DNA from: Macrophomina tecta
Lineage: Eukaryota > Ascomycota > Dothideomycetes > Botryosphaeriales > Botryosphaeriaceae
Assembly: GCA_024180945.1 (NCBI GenBank)
Contig: JAKSGN010000006.1
Span: 2,728,001 to 2,792,000, forward strand
Reading direction: 5' to 3'
Length of the DNA stretch: 64,000 nucleotides
The notes beneath the pieces were generated by a model. The model had not been told where the DNA came from. It ran no database searches and saw only the letters and a program-made list of their open reading frames with translations. Below are positions 10,976-21,806 of this stretch, piece after piece (the first letter of the stretch is position 1; each line of letters starts with the position of its first letter). The translations under genes and the position numbers were made by a program.

Positions 10976-13138
10976 ATGCTCGATTCCTTCGAGGTCTTGA
11001 CGACCTCGGGCGTCGTGCTCTGGTCCAAGACGTACGCCAAAGTCCCGGCCAAGACCATCGACGCCTTGATCAACGAGGTCTTTATCGAGGAGCGCAGCGA
11101 AGTGGCCACGGATGACCAGAATGCCGCTCAGAAGCCCACATTTAAGCGCGACCGCTACACCCTTAAGTGGACAACAGCCAAGGACTTCGGCCTTATCTTC
11201 GTCGTACGTATTTCTTGTTGCTTCGGACATCTGTCACCTTTGCTAATGCCTGATGCAGGCTGTGTACCAGTCGCTGGTGCACCTTACGTGGATAGACAAG
11301 CTGCTCGACAATGTGCGCGCGCTATTCACCGAGCTATACAAGGACCAGCTCAGGAAGCGCAGCACCGCCGTCATCAATTGTCCCTTTGACGACTACTTCG
11401 ATCGTCAGGTGCAGGAGCTGGAGCCGAACCAAGGTTCCCTGCGCACTCTCGAATCCTCCGTCAGCACCGTTGCTGAGTTCACCCCGCCCTCGAGCTCCGG
11501 AACGGACCAGGCCGATGCCCCTCCTCCCATGCCTGGCCTGCGCAAGCGTGAGTCTTCCACAGAGCTCCGCAAAAATTTGGGTTTTCAGTATGGACTGACA
11601 ATTTTCCCCGGTTGTCCTCTTCAGCTACCCCGAAGCCTATATACAGTGACAATAACACGTCGACCGATGCCACCCCTATCCAGACGCCGGAGACGTCGCG
11701 GCCGAATTCGCCGGCCGTGAACAACCACCTGTTGGCAGCGAAGGGTGGCCCGGGCAGGCAGTCGCGTCGCGCGAAGAAGAAGGCTAATGCTATGGCCTCA
11801 GCACCCGCATCTTCGGGAGATGAATCTCCTGCAAGACGGCCGGCTAAGGGTGCTGCGAAGAAGGGAAGGAAGTGGGACGAGTTTGGGGCCGCCGATGAAG
11901 AGGACGATACTCAGCTGGATTACTCCACACACTCGGTCGGGTCGGAGGCACCAGCCTCCAGCACTGTGGAAGCGGTCGACTCATCGTCGTGGGGAAAGAG
12001 AACAGGGAAGGGAGAATTCGTACTGAAGGATTTGGACGACGAGATGGATGAGATTATTGCAGCTGCGAATGCGAAGAAGGAGAGCAGTCAATCAGCACCG
12101 AGTGGCCTCGTTGGTTCAGGCCTTGGAGCAATTGGTGGACTGTTCAGAAATGTGGTGGGTGGAAAGACTCTTACGAAAGAGGATCTGGCCAAGCCGCTCA
12201 AGGGCATGGAAGATCATCTGCTGAAGAAGAACGTGGCTCGTGAAGCAGCGGTCAGGTTGTGCGAAAGCGTTGAACAAGACCTTATCGGTGTCAAGACCAG
12301 TAGCTTTACCAGTATGTTCACCACTCCTTTGCGCAAATGTCGGCTTATGCTAACCTGGTTTGCAGGCGTCGAGACCACTATTCGCAACAGCATGGAATCC
12401 GCGCTGCGTAAGATCCTCACTCCTACAAATTCTCTGGACCTTCTCCGCGCCATCCAAACCGTCAACCAGCCCTCCGCTCTCTCCATGCAATCGCCTCGTC
12501 CTTACGTTATTTCCATTGTCGGGGTGAATGGGGTCGGAAAGTCGACAAATCTGTCGAAGATCTGCTACTTCCTTCTGCAGAACAAGCTTCGCGTGCTAGT
12601 TGTTGCAGCCGACACCTTCCGTAGCGGCGCCGTCGAGCAATTGCGTGTTCACGTTGACCGCCTTAAGGAACTTTCCGCTCGTGAAGGCGGTAGCGTCGAC
12701 CTGTACGAACGCGGATACGGTAAAGATGCGGCCAACATCGCTGCTGATGCCGTCAAGTTTGCTACTTCCGCAGACACCCCTTATGATGTTGTCCTCATTG
12801 ACACGGCGGGTCGCCGTCACAATGACCAGCGTCTGATGTCGTCGCTAGAGAAGTTCGCTAAGTTGGCTAAGCCCGACAAAATCCTTATGGTTGGTGAGGC
12901 CCTCGTTGGAACAGACTCGGTTGCGCAGGCGAGGAATTTCAACGCCAGTTTTGGCGCGGGAAGGAAACTGGATGGGTTCATCATCAGCAAATGCGACACA
13001 GTTGGGGATATGGTAGGCACTCTTGTATCGATGGTGCATGCGACCGGTATCCCCGTTGTTTTCCTCGGGACGGGCCAGCATTACAGCGATTTGAGGCAGT
13101 TGAATGTCAGTTGGGCGACGAATTTGTTGATGAGCTGA
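10976..13138 (+). CDS. SRP101: Signal recognition particle receptor alpha subunit (SRP101)
   Basis: Four exons (10976-11203, 11259-11547, 11625-12311, 12366-13138) give 658 residues, about the usual length. The N-terminal longin-like SRX domain (residues 1-165, starting MLDSFEVLTTSGVVLWSKTY) binds the beta subunit at the ER membrane. A charged linker with Lys-rich and acidic runs follows. The C-terminal NG GTPase domain shows G1 GVNGVGKST near 455, AADTFRSGAVEQL, G3 DTAGRRHND near 546, G4 SKCD near 609 and the closing GTGQHYSDL near 636. By family it docks ribosome-SRP complexes at the translocon through GTP-dependent pairing with SRP54. The third intron (54 nt, GTATGT...CAG with a GCTAAC branch site) is a multiple of three and free of stops, so retention would add 18 residues without breaking the frame. 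Confidence 0.95.
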
Positions 13139-13962
13139 GAGAGGAGGCTTTTGTAGATGTCTAAAGTGGAGTTTCGGTTGGCGACAAAGTGTATGTACGC
13201 ATTAATGCTTGAACGTTGTACATGACCGATGAATGACACGGACGACTTGATGCAAAAGCAACGGATCTTAACGCAAAGCCATCGACTATAAATTATGTGG
13301 CAAGTGTGTTTGGATGTCTTGTAAATGGTCGGGATACACATGCCTCGAAGAGTTCGTGGTGTTTTCGCCAGTCAATCCAACTCGAAGTCCATCAATCAAC
13401 ACCCAGATGGCTAGTGGTCGATCTTTTTTCTCCCCTTCCAAAAAAAGATATTACTAGAAAAGCCGTGCCGATATGTAATAGTTAACGGGTATTATTGAAT
13501 AGTCACTAATTAATGTCTCTGACTGAATATGAATCTAGAAGAGGCTTCAAAGGACCTGATAGAGTACTGGCTGGTGATTCATTGGTACTGATTGTTGTCT
13601 TCTAGATACCCTCAAATCAACGAAGTGCGCACAGCATACTGAAAGGTCATGCTAATAACAGCTGCTTTTTATACTAGGCCAATCGTTCGACTTTGATATT
13701 ATTTGAGCAGGTCATATGTCTTGTCAATAGGCATGTGCACAGCTTTTCACACTGGAAGCTGAATGTTGGAGTAGTTTCCCAGACTGGATAGGTTCACCAC
13801 CCGAAACGCGTAAGATTCGAAGTGGGAAGGATGATAAAGGACACTAGATCAAAAGGATACCTACCACCACCATGCTGCTGCCTTACGCCCTTCCTCCGTT
13901 TTAAGGGGCGAGCAATATCGCAGCAATCTCACCCCTCACCATAACAGCAGCCACTCTTCATC
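13139..13962. other. Intergenic region, SRP101 to GFA gene
   Basis: This 824 bp is AT-richer than its surroundings and contains no supported coding sequence. It must hold the SRP101 3' UTR and the promoter of the next gene. Confidence 0.5.
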
Positions 13963-14422
13963 ATGGGTTTCCCCGAGCCAACGGACGAGTCGTCCCAGCA
14001 CAGCGGGCACTGCCACTGTGGGGCGGTCCGCTTCCGCTTCGCGCTTTCGCCGCCGCTCGACAAGTACCCCGCCAACAGCTGCAATTGCTCGATCTGCACC
14101 CGCAACGGCTACGTGCTCGTCTACCCGCAGAAAAAAGACTTCAAGCTCGAGGCATCGCCAGATGGGCTCTGCGTGTACACGTTCGGCGAGAAGAGGGCGG
14201 AGCACACGTTTTGCAAGACGTGCGGCAGCAGCGTCTACCTCGAGATCATCCCGGGCAAGGGTCCCGATCTGGTTGGAGTGAACGTAAGTGACTCGGAGGT
14301 GTTTTGGGAATTCTGCGGACTGATCCTTGAAACAGGTTCGGATGATGGACGACGTCGACATGGACAAGCTGGCGCTGCAGAAGCTGGACGGGAAGAGTTA
14401 CGGCCAGGAGTACAAAGTGTAG
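13963..14422 (+). CDS. GFA/Mss4-like (CENP-V) zinc-binding domain protein
   Basis: Two exons, 13963-14283 and 14336-14422, give 135 residues; the 52-nt intron has GTAAGT/CAG ends. The protein is almost entirely one GFA domain. It starts GHCHCGAVRF (Cys 17 and 19), continues SCNCSICTRNG (Cys 40, 42, 45), then HTFCKTCGSSVY, the usual zinc-ligand pattern of the glutathione-dependent formaldehyde-activating enzyme fold, and closes with VNVRMMDDVD and a short tail. Members of the family are related to S-hydroxymethylglutathione synthase, but most fungal paralogues have no proven reaction, so substrate and pathway are unknown. No signal peptide or membrane segment is seen, so it is presumably cytosolic. 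Confidence 0.9.
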
Positions 14423-14657
14423 GCAGATAAAACCAGAAGGAATGCAAGACCATGACTAGCTGGCCTGTCCTCACAAATTGCACCCTGATGTCAAGACGCG
14501 ATCGCGTGGCCGTGCGATTAGTGGGTGGGCTCGTGGGCTCTTTCCCCCCCTGCAGCCCGCAGCCCTACGCTGCAGGCCCCTCCACCATCGGAATTTCGCG
14601 CCAAAGCTCGCGCAACCATCCGCCTCTCCATATCCAACCGCAACCCCACCGCCCACG

Positions 14658-15813
14658 ATGCTGCTCCCGCTTCGCCGCGCCCCCAAAGGCGCGTATCGCA
14701 CCCTCTCCGCCCTACCGCGCCCGTTTTCCCGCCCGGCGCCGGCAACGACGACGAGCCGACCGCGCTTCTCTTCCACCACTACCACCACCACCACAACAAC
14801 AACAACAACAAGCACGCCGCCGCCGTCCACGGCCGCGAGCACTCCCCCCACCGAAGAACAACCTCCGTCACCCCCGCCGCCACGCGCCCGCCGCTCCCTC
14901 CGGCCCTTCATCCTCTCCACGCTCTTCCTCGCGGCCGGCCTCGTCGCCGGCAACATCGTCCGCTTCACCATCGCGCCGCCGCCGCTGCCCGACCCGGGCA
15001 CCGACATGGACGACGCGCTGCAAGGCAAGCTGCGCGACGAGCTGGACGCGTTGCCCGTCGTGCGGGAGCACGAGGCGCTACTCTCGTCTAGCGGCGGGGA
15101 GTGGGTCGAGGTCGAGGCGTGGGGGGCGTTGGGCGGTGCGAGGAGGCCGAGGCCACAGCTTGGGGGGCAGGACGGTGGCGTGGGGCAAGGAAAGAAGGGG
15201 TGGTTTGGTGGGTGGTTTGGCGGTGGTGGAGCAGGGGGAGGGTCAGATGGGGAGGGGCTGAGGGAAGGCGAGTCGGCAGCGCTGCCGCTCCTCGACGACG
15301 AGAGGCACGTCGTGTCGCAGACGCTCGCTGCGATGAAAGGGTTCGGGCCGGCGCGGCGCTTCGCTAACAGGCGCACGCGCGAGTCGGTGACGGTGTTTTG
15401 GGTGGGCGGCGGGCTGACGGGATGGCCCGGCGTGGCGCACGGAGGTGCGCTGGCGACGGCGTTCTTGGAGGCGTTTGGCTGTGAGTTGCCATTTGTTCCC
15501 GTTGGATATACGGAACTCTTGCTGACATGGAGGGGTGGGCGGAAAAGCGCCTGAGGACAAGAGCACCGCGGAGCCGGCGAAGCTGACGCTGACTTACTTG
15601 GCGCCTACTATGGCGAGCAATTTCTTCGTGCTGAAGGCGGCGCCAGCGTCTTCGCCTGCGCCAAGGACTGATCTGCCACCGCAGAAAGATATGACCAAAC
15701 GGCCTGTGCCGAGCGACGAGAGGCCGTCGGATGGTGGGGAGGAGTGGAGCGGGACGTTGCAGGCGGTACAGGGGAGAGTGTGCGTAAAGGCAAACGCTGT
15801 GTTGGCGCAGTAA
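14658..15813 (+). CDS. Membrane-anchored hot-dog thioesterase superfamily protein
   Basis: Two exons, 14658-15480 and 15548-15813, give 362 residues. The acceptor at 15547 was preferred because the CTGAC branch site lies about 22 nt upstream; an in-frame alternative at 15532 would add five residues. The start MLLPLRRAPKGAYRTLSAL is basic and mitochondrial-presequence-like. Thr/Pro-rich sequence follows, partly from (ACC)n/(AAC)n codon runs, then one membrane segment at about 80-103 (FILSTLFLAAGLVAGNIV). A Gly-rich linker leads to a 4HBT-type fold with GWPGVAHGGALATAFLEAF, whose HGG is the family signature, and TLTYLAPTMASNFFVLKA. By family it would hydrolyse an acyl-CoA thioester; substrate and compartment (mitochondrial inner membrane is my guess) are inferred. 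It lies 235 bp after the GFA gene. Confidence 0.82.
14764..14815. repeat. (ACC)n/(AAC)n trinucleotide repeat inside the thioesterase gene
   Basis: Consecutive CAC/ACC units followed by AAC/CAA units encode a poly-Thr run in the linker before the membrane segment. The number of units is likely to vary between strains. Confidence 0.7.
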
Positions 15814-16311
15814 TATCGGAACCTTGGGATGGTAATTAAGCTAGGAGATGGTCTTCAGGCTGAATGCCGGGGCGAGTTACAGGGAATCTATCATGAAGAG
15901 ACTGGGACCAGGAATGCATCTAAGAGCAGCCATACTTGTCACCATTTCGAGAGCGGTGAGCATGAGGCAGGTGGTACGCCCTCAAAAGTGCATATTTCGG
16001 CTTGCAAAGAGGTATGTACAGCACACTGCGCACTTAAACAAGACTTCCCGACATGGTCAAGAGGCAAGTCGTCACAGATGTCAAAAAGCATAAGGACAAT
16101 GGGAGATGATGGAACTCGTTATCATTATCGTAGACTTAGAAGGCTACTTTATCGACGAAGCCCCTCCTCATAAAGCAAAAACCAGATGCTAACGCATTGA
16201 AGAAAGAAGAACAGGGGTATTGAGGGTATCTTCGTCTTTCGACCATTCGCAGCGTCCACCTAAAAAGCCTCTCGGCCCCTTCTCTTATCCTCCGCCATGC
16301 ATGCATGCGAC

Positions 16312-16331
16312 AAAAAAAAAAAAAAAAAAAA
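16312..16331. repeat. Poly(A) tract, 20 nt
   Basis: An uninterrupted run of 20 A in a 3'-3' intergenic region. No target-site duplication is seen beside it, so it is not clearly a retroposon tail. Confidence 0.9.
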
Positions 16332-16500
16332 GAAATACTTCGAGTATCGAAACCAGCCCAGCCGAGTGCCGAGTGGTCAAGAGTAAACTCGAGGTGTGAG
16401 GCGGACCGCCCGTCGTCCAGTTGAGCATGCGAAGCGCCGTGGTGATTTGACGCGCTGTTATTGGTCGTTGGCGAGACCGCAGTGTTGATTGGGGCGCATG

Positions 16501-16523
16501 TTTTTTTTTTTTTTTTTTTTTTT
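16501..16523. repeat. Poly(T) tract, 23 nt
   Basis: An uninterrupted run of 23 T, 57 to 79 bp beyond the stop codon of the small minus-strand gene. On that gene's strand it reads as poly(A) and would fall in its 3' UTR or just past it. Confidence 0.9.
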
Positions 16524-16579
16524 GGCTCATTCCACGGCAGGCTCTCTCAGACGGCCCAGTGCTTCCTCACACCTCTCGG

Positions 16580-16837
16580 TTATACTCTGCTGGTTGTCGT
16601 GGCTCGGCGCCGACGACCGCCCATGCGGTTGCAGGTGAGGCAGCCGATGATGATGTCGAAGACGGCGACAATGCCGTTGATGATGGCCTTGATGATGCTG
16701 GCAATGCCGTTAACGACGGCCATGATGGCTGCGCCGATGGCCTGGAAGACCGACTTAATCTGCGGGGAATGTTAGCAAGGGCTTTGGGGCAGATGCTGGC
16801 AACAGGTTGGACGTACGCAGGACACGACAGCGCCCAT
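16580..16837 (-). CDS. 66-residue conserved-type fungal protein with N-myristoylation signal
   Basis: Two exons on the minus strand, 16817-16837 (MGAVVSC) and 16580-16759, are joined across a 57-nt intron with GTACGT/CGCAG ends; total 66 residues. Evidence that this is a real gene: a canonical intron after codon 7 joins two frames into a compositionally coherent protein, and the result resembles small hypothetical proteins I recall from many filamentous fungi (recall, not a search). Gly2 with Ser6 fits the N-myristoylation rule, and Cys7 could be palmitoylated. The middle (IKSVFQAIGAAIMAVVNGIA and the following 20 residues) is an Ile/Ala/Val/Gly-rich hydrophobic or amphipathic helix. It ends at CLTCNR, followed by the polybasic tail GGRRRRATTTSRV. 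It is probably a small lipid-anchored membrane protein. No function is known to me, and the neighbours give no clue. Confidence 0.8.
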
Positions 16838-18847
16838 GGTGTCTGTGTTGTTGGAGAGGGTTTGGGAGTGGCAGCGGAAGGTTGTGTGCGTTCGGGTCCT
16901 CGTGCTCAGTGGTGCCGGAGTACGGGGGGAGGAGTCTGATTGGAATGTTGTTATTGTTGTGTTGTGGGAAACCAGACGGATGGCCGCACGAGGTCCTTAT
17001 AATACAGCAGCCGCCGCGCCTGCCCTCCTGTTCACAGCATGCGCAGCAGGGACAACAAGCGCAACAGCATAGTTATGACGTACATATTTGCACCCTGTCG
17101 CCCTACGCAAGTTCGGTCGGGAATGAAACCCGCAATCAAACTTCCGTCGCCTAAATCCAGATAAGCTCGTCGGCGCTCCACTCGCTACGCAGTCACTTGG
17201 GAGAGCACAGGGTACGGGGGATCCTCTTTCGCGGGAGCCAACCCATGACCATGACATAGGCACACACACACCAGCCACAGCCAGCCCGCCGCGCCGAGAA
17301 GGAGCAGGAATCATCCATGCGAGCATCACGCAAGGGCGGTCCAGACGCACCAGAAGCGGTCGTGCAAAATCCTGCTTCTGGTCACTCTCGACCTGTGTTC
17401 TGACGCAATCTCTACAGATCGGGCAATCGCCTGTCCCCGCTAGGGGACGAAGGCAGCCGCATGGTTCGCTGACTGCATATGCGGCGCAGGAAAACAGAGT
17501 AGCTGTGGCGTTCCGTGTCTTTGTTCGCTTTCAGCGAGACCGGCCGTGCATGAGTGCCGCCCGTCGTGTCGCGCCGTTTGGACGATCGCCCAGCCAGAGC
17601 GGCTCCGATGGGGTAGATGGCCCTTTCGATGGACGCCAGAATAACCGATGCTGTGGCTGGTGCTTGCCTCATCCGTCTGCCGCTCCAGCCGTTCGGCCGC
17701 CCATCCACGCGCTGCTCTGCCAGAAAGAGTGTGTGCGCAGCAAAAAACTGTGGTTGGTGTGGCTGCTGTCATTGATCGCATTCCTCAAGCCGCCATCCGA
17801 TGGCGGATGCGATAAAGGTCTTCCTCTTCCAGCGAGTGACGTCAGTTTTGCGAGACACGCCACCAGGGACCCCTGCTGCAGCTCATCCTCGCCTCTCCGA
17901 GATTGAAGGCAAGAGCGCCCTTGCGGCGAGAACAACGAACGGATGCAAGCGTCAGACCGTGCACACACCCATAATCACGCGCGCTCTCTCTCTCTCTCTC
18001 TTCTCTCCATCATTCCTTCACTAGGAGAAAATTCCGCTGTGTCGCTCGTTCTCGGCAGCGCGCGGCGTAAAAGATCTACCGAACGGACATCATCCGTTCT
18101 CGGCTCTTCACTACGCACATACGTATCACGGCACCCAGGCCAAGGCATGCGCAAAGTGACGATCCTCAGAGGGGACAAGGAAAAAAAACATCATCAACCA
18201 CGATCTTCGCCGGGTTGCTGACTTGATTTCTGCACATTCCGCAGCGTCTTCACATCCTTCATCAGCATCCTACTAGCAAGTCGAAATCATTCGCGCGTCT
18301 CATCTTAACTCATCAATTTCCACCAAATCTCACACAGGGGGTTTCCTCCATCGCTGATACCACCATTGATCGAGCTTCGCTAGAAACAAGATACCTCTTG
18401 ACCTCCACTCGCCTCGTCCCGTCACAGGCGGAACGGTAGACTGGCGCGGCCCATCTTATCTGCCCTGCTCCCGAATACCCGTCGCCTCATCCACGCTCTC
18501 GATCGATTAAGATTTCCCAAGCTGCCAGATTCAAGGAATTGTTGGTGCTCATTCCATGCTGACGTTCACTCCACGGACGGAAGACCAGCCTCCCAATTGC
18601 TAAAAAAAATTGCGCCAATGAATATGCAGGGTGCTCTAAATGAGATTGAAAACAGACGAGGCATTGACCGTGCCTCCAATGCAAAATAGTATGTTTCCCT
18701 CCAGAACAAATATCCTGGTTCCCCTACAAACTCCTCTTGCTGTCCTAAGTCATGTCCTCCATAATTGTATGTTTTATTTCGTTTCGGTCGTCATATCATA
18801 TCTTTCAAGAAAAAAAAAAAAAAGAGAGAGAGAAACCTCGTTCAATC
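16838..18847. other. Intergenic region, small lipid-anchored gene to FLC channel
   Basis: No gene recognised in 2.0 kb. It holds the promoter of the minus-strand small gene at its left end and the 3' flank of the channel gene at its right. Simple sequence includes (CT)n at about 17985-18002 and A14 at 18810-18823. Confidence 0.5.
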
Positions 18848-21806
18848 TCACGACATCGAGCTGCGTCCGGCCGGGTAGCCATGCTGCTTCACCGGCGTGA
18901 TGGCGTCAGGTGACTGGAAATAATCTGCTTCTTCGCCCTGCTCGCTGATTTGGGTGTTCAGCTGTGGAAGCTGCGGGATCCCGGTCGGTGTTCCCATGCG
19001 GGACAAACGGTCGACGCTTTTGGCCCGGCCTACGCTCGTTGCTCTTGGCCTTCCGAGGCTACTCGCTCGATATTGTCTGTGGCTGTTGACACGCGAATGG
19101 CCAAGGCTGTTCGCTCGAGAGTGGCCGGCAGGAGACCCTGTCGGCATTGGAGGCGCTATTTCAGGATCATAACCCATATCAAGGAAGTCTCGCGAGCTCC
19201 AGCTTGCACGATGAACACGAGCAGTGCGTGGCAGGCTAGTGTACGACATCTGGCTTATGATACTGGGCGCGCGTTTACGACCTGCCGGAGTCGGCGTGCC
19301 ATCCTCGCTGGTCCTCAAGTTGCCCTGAAGAGACATCTCCGATCCGCGAGGATCAGTCCCGATATCAGCTTGGAAATCCGGATCCTCATCTTCGATCTTA
19401 GCAACACGGCGTACGGAAGACACGTTGAAGTAGGGCTCCTTCGGTTGCTCAGGCTCAGATGGGGGAATGACTGGTGCTGGCGGCTCGGGAGGAAGATCCT
19501 TCATCGCTTTGTCCATATGCGCAAAATACTTGTCGCGCCAATTCCTCCAGCCGTGCGGTTTGAATTGTTCGGTTTCGCGATGGCGCTTCACCGACATCCA
19601 GCTCGAAGCGGCACCCACCAGAATTGCGACCAGGAGGAAGACCGTCAGAATTCCCTGAATGACGATGATGACGATACCAATGACCGTGGTGGTGATACGT
19701 GCGATGTTGAACCGGACGTCGAAGGCTGCTGAGAGAGCGACGGTGGCGACTTTGCTAAATCCAAGCAAATACACCATCATCGCGTTCAGCCGCTGCGACT
19801 CAAAAGGCCGCATGATGATGATTGCAACAAATGCTAGGAACTCCACAACCAACAGGCCGAATACCTGGACCATCGGATGGCCTGATGCTCCTGCCAAGAA
19901 GCAAGCGCGAATGAACTCATAAAAAAGCCAGCAGGCAAAGAACCACCAACGGGTGCGTCTGAAGCGTGATGCAAGCCAGCCAAACTTCTTGGTGTACTGC
20001 TCATCCTCGTGGACCGACTTCTGCGTCTCTGGGTTCCTGTGCGAGACGCGCCAGAAGGGGAGGCTACCGGCATAGACCTTTTCAGTGTCGTCACTCGTCG
20101 CGCTCGCCCTCGAGAAGCGGTACCAGGGAATGCACCCGAGTATCCTCCTACGTTCCAGGTTCAAACGGTCTGGCTCTGAAATGTAGTCGCCAACTCTAAC
20201 CCGATAGTAGCAGGCGTAGGCGGCAACGCCGAACATTCCGCACAGAAAAATGACGCAAACGATTGCGGCCACTGCCACAACTCCTGCGGCACCTTCGTAC
20301 GTGAACTGGAAAAGTGTAAGGAAAACCATCGCAAAGAAGCCGATGAAAAGCATGCGGAGAACAGCAAAAGCGGTAAACCCGAGCCAGTGGGACCTGAAAT
20401 AGGCGAGTCGCTCTTGCTTGATGACTTTCACGCGAGCAAGGCCTTCGACGAGCCACTTGAATGCCACAACGGAAGCCGCGACAAGGACCAAGAGGATTAG
20501 GTACCAAAGGAAACCAGTCATGAACGCGTTCGAAGCCGGGATATCCTCTTGCGCTAGGGTTCCGGCGAAGCCCGAATAATTTCCAGGTAAGGGCAGGCCG
20601 GGCTTGACAGGATTACCGTACCAGGAATAGCCGTCAGTGCTGTTGGCGAGCTGCCGCTTGGCAAGTGCCCTTTCCAGACGTGGCGAGTAGTGGTCGTGAA
20701 TGTCCTTCCTCCATAGGTGCATAGCAGCCTTCTTCACCGTCTTCTTGATAGCTCTCCGGTAGATCAATGAGATGTCGTATCCTCCGCCAAGATTGCTGTT
20801 GTCCGAGCCAGCACTGGCCGCCCCAACCGCGGTCGTGTTTCCTTTGTTGGAGCCAATGAAGTTGTTGATCGAATTCTGCATGGACTCAGTGTAGATCATG
20901 CCGCCGGCCCAAGCGTAATTACTCCAGAAGGCCACCAGAACGCTGGGCCAATTCATCGACAGTGCGCCCGTGAAGAAGATGTGCTGCAGGACAGCAAAGA
21001 CCACAAAGACGGACATGGAATGAGCGTAGTGTTTACGCATGGCTGGCACATCACTTCCATAAATCGCGGTAGCGAACGAAGCAACCAGTGCAACGAATGC
21101 AAAGACCCCCAAGACGGAACCAACTGCGTATGGATGGGAGAAAGAGGAGCCGTTTGTGATGACGGCGGAATAACAGCCTATCATCTGCTGTGTTGAGTTC
21201 GCGAAGATCCGGAGAATTGCCTGTCCTTCGAAATCCGGGATTGTGTATGCGAGGCCTGGAGCAAGTCAGCAGTTCTGTTCCTAGAGACATGCGAATGTGG
21301 GCTCACTTGGAATGTTCTGCACATCCGACTGGCCGACTGGTATGACTCCGTTCGCCTCAATGGAAACATTGCTTTGCACGGGGCATAGGCTGTTGATGTT
21401 GGCGTTGCAAGGGTTGAAGATGAGCTCGAACTGGCTTTCGCCGTACGCGTAAACGGCGATGTACACTGCAGCCGTCAGTATGCCGAGCCATTGGTAGGTG
21501 CTGTCTTGACTTACTCATCAGACCCTCGCTCACAATGCTGGTGTCGCCGGTCAAGTGGAAAAGCACCGTCATGTTGTCCTTGTAGAAGGCAGCATCGAAG
21601 CGAGTGACGTTGATGCTGCTGTCGCCCATGCAGTCCCCAAAATCTCCAGTGTATAGCGAAGGTTGGCGGTTGTCCCTGACCAGAACATTTTCGCCGTCGA
21701 TATTAGCGGTCACATAGGTGACACCGTCGATTTCGGTCTGAGCGAGAGCGAGCTGAAAAAGCGAGAGAAGGGCGAGCAGCGCCAACCATGGCGACCGCAT
21801 CTCCAT
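18848..21806 (-). CDS. FLC/TRP-like ion channel family membrane protein with ML-like domain
   Basis: Three exons on the minus strand (21515-21806, 21307-21465, 18848-21255) give 952 residues; introns are 49 and 51 nt. The junctions restore EGLM/MYIAVYAYGESQFEL and QNIPS/LAYTIPDFEG, both typical of the family. Residues 1-23 form a cleavable signal peptide ending LALAQ. A lumenal ML-like domain follows to about residue 185, then a TRP-type transmembrane region (about residues 190-705) starting AVGSVLGVFAFVALVASF. The last 245 residues are cytosolic and Ser/Pro/Arg-rich. Yeast Flc proteins act in FAD and haem import to the ER, calcium handling and wall integrity; related fungal TRP-like proteins are proposed calcium channels. 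The tail near residues 862-895 contains HSRANS and HSRVNS, which fit the NDR/LATS kinase consensus HxRxxS, and further RxxS-type sites. Divergent from the DUF3431 gene, 2.75 kb away. Confidence 0.9.

Larger units (their letters stand above)
15814..16579. other. Intergenic region with paired poly(A) and poly(T) tracts
   Basis: No coding sequence is supported. The stretch lies between the 3' ends of the thioesterase gene and the small minus-strand gene. It contains A20 at 16312-16331 and T23 at 16501-16523, which are complementary and about 170 bp apart. Confidence 0.55.

Noticed and set aside
14471..15376. 301-residue minus-strand frame opposite the thioesterase gene
   Set aside because: It is antisense to a gene with a real hot-dog motif and consists of Ser/Pro/Arg low complexity.
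15481..15547. Alternative acceptor at 15532 in the thioesterase intron
   Set aside because: In frame, but only about 7 nt after the branch site; the acceptor at 15547 has normal spacing.
16312..16523. SINE or other retroposon between the A20 and T23 tracts
   Set aside because: No target-site duplication, no RNA polymerase III boxes and no second copy seen in the window.
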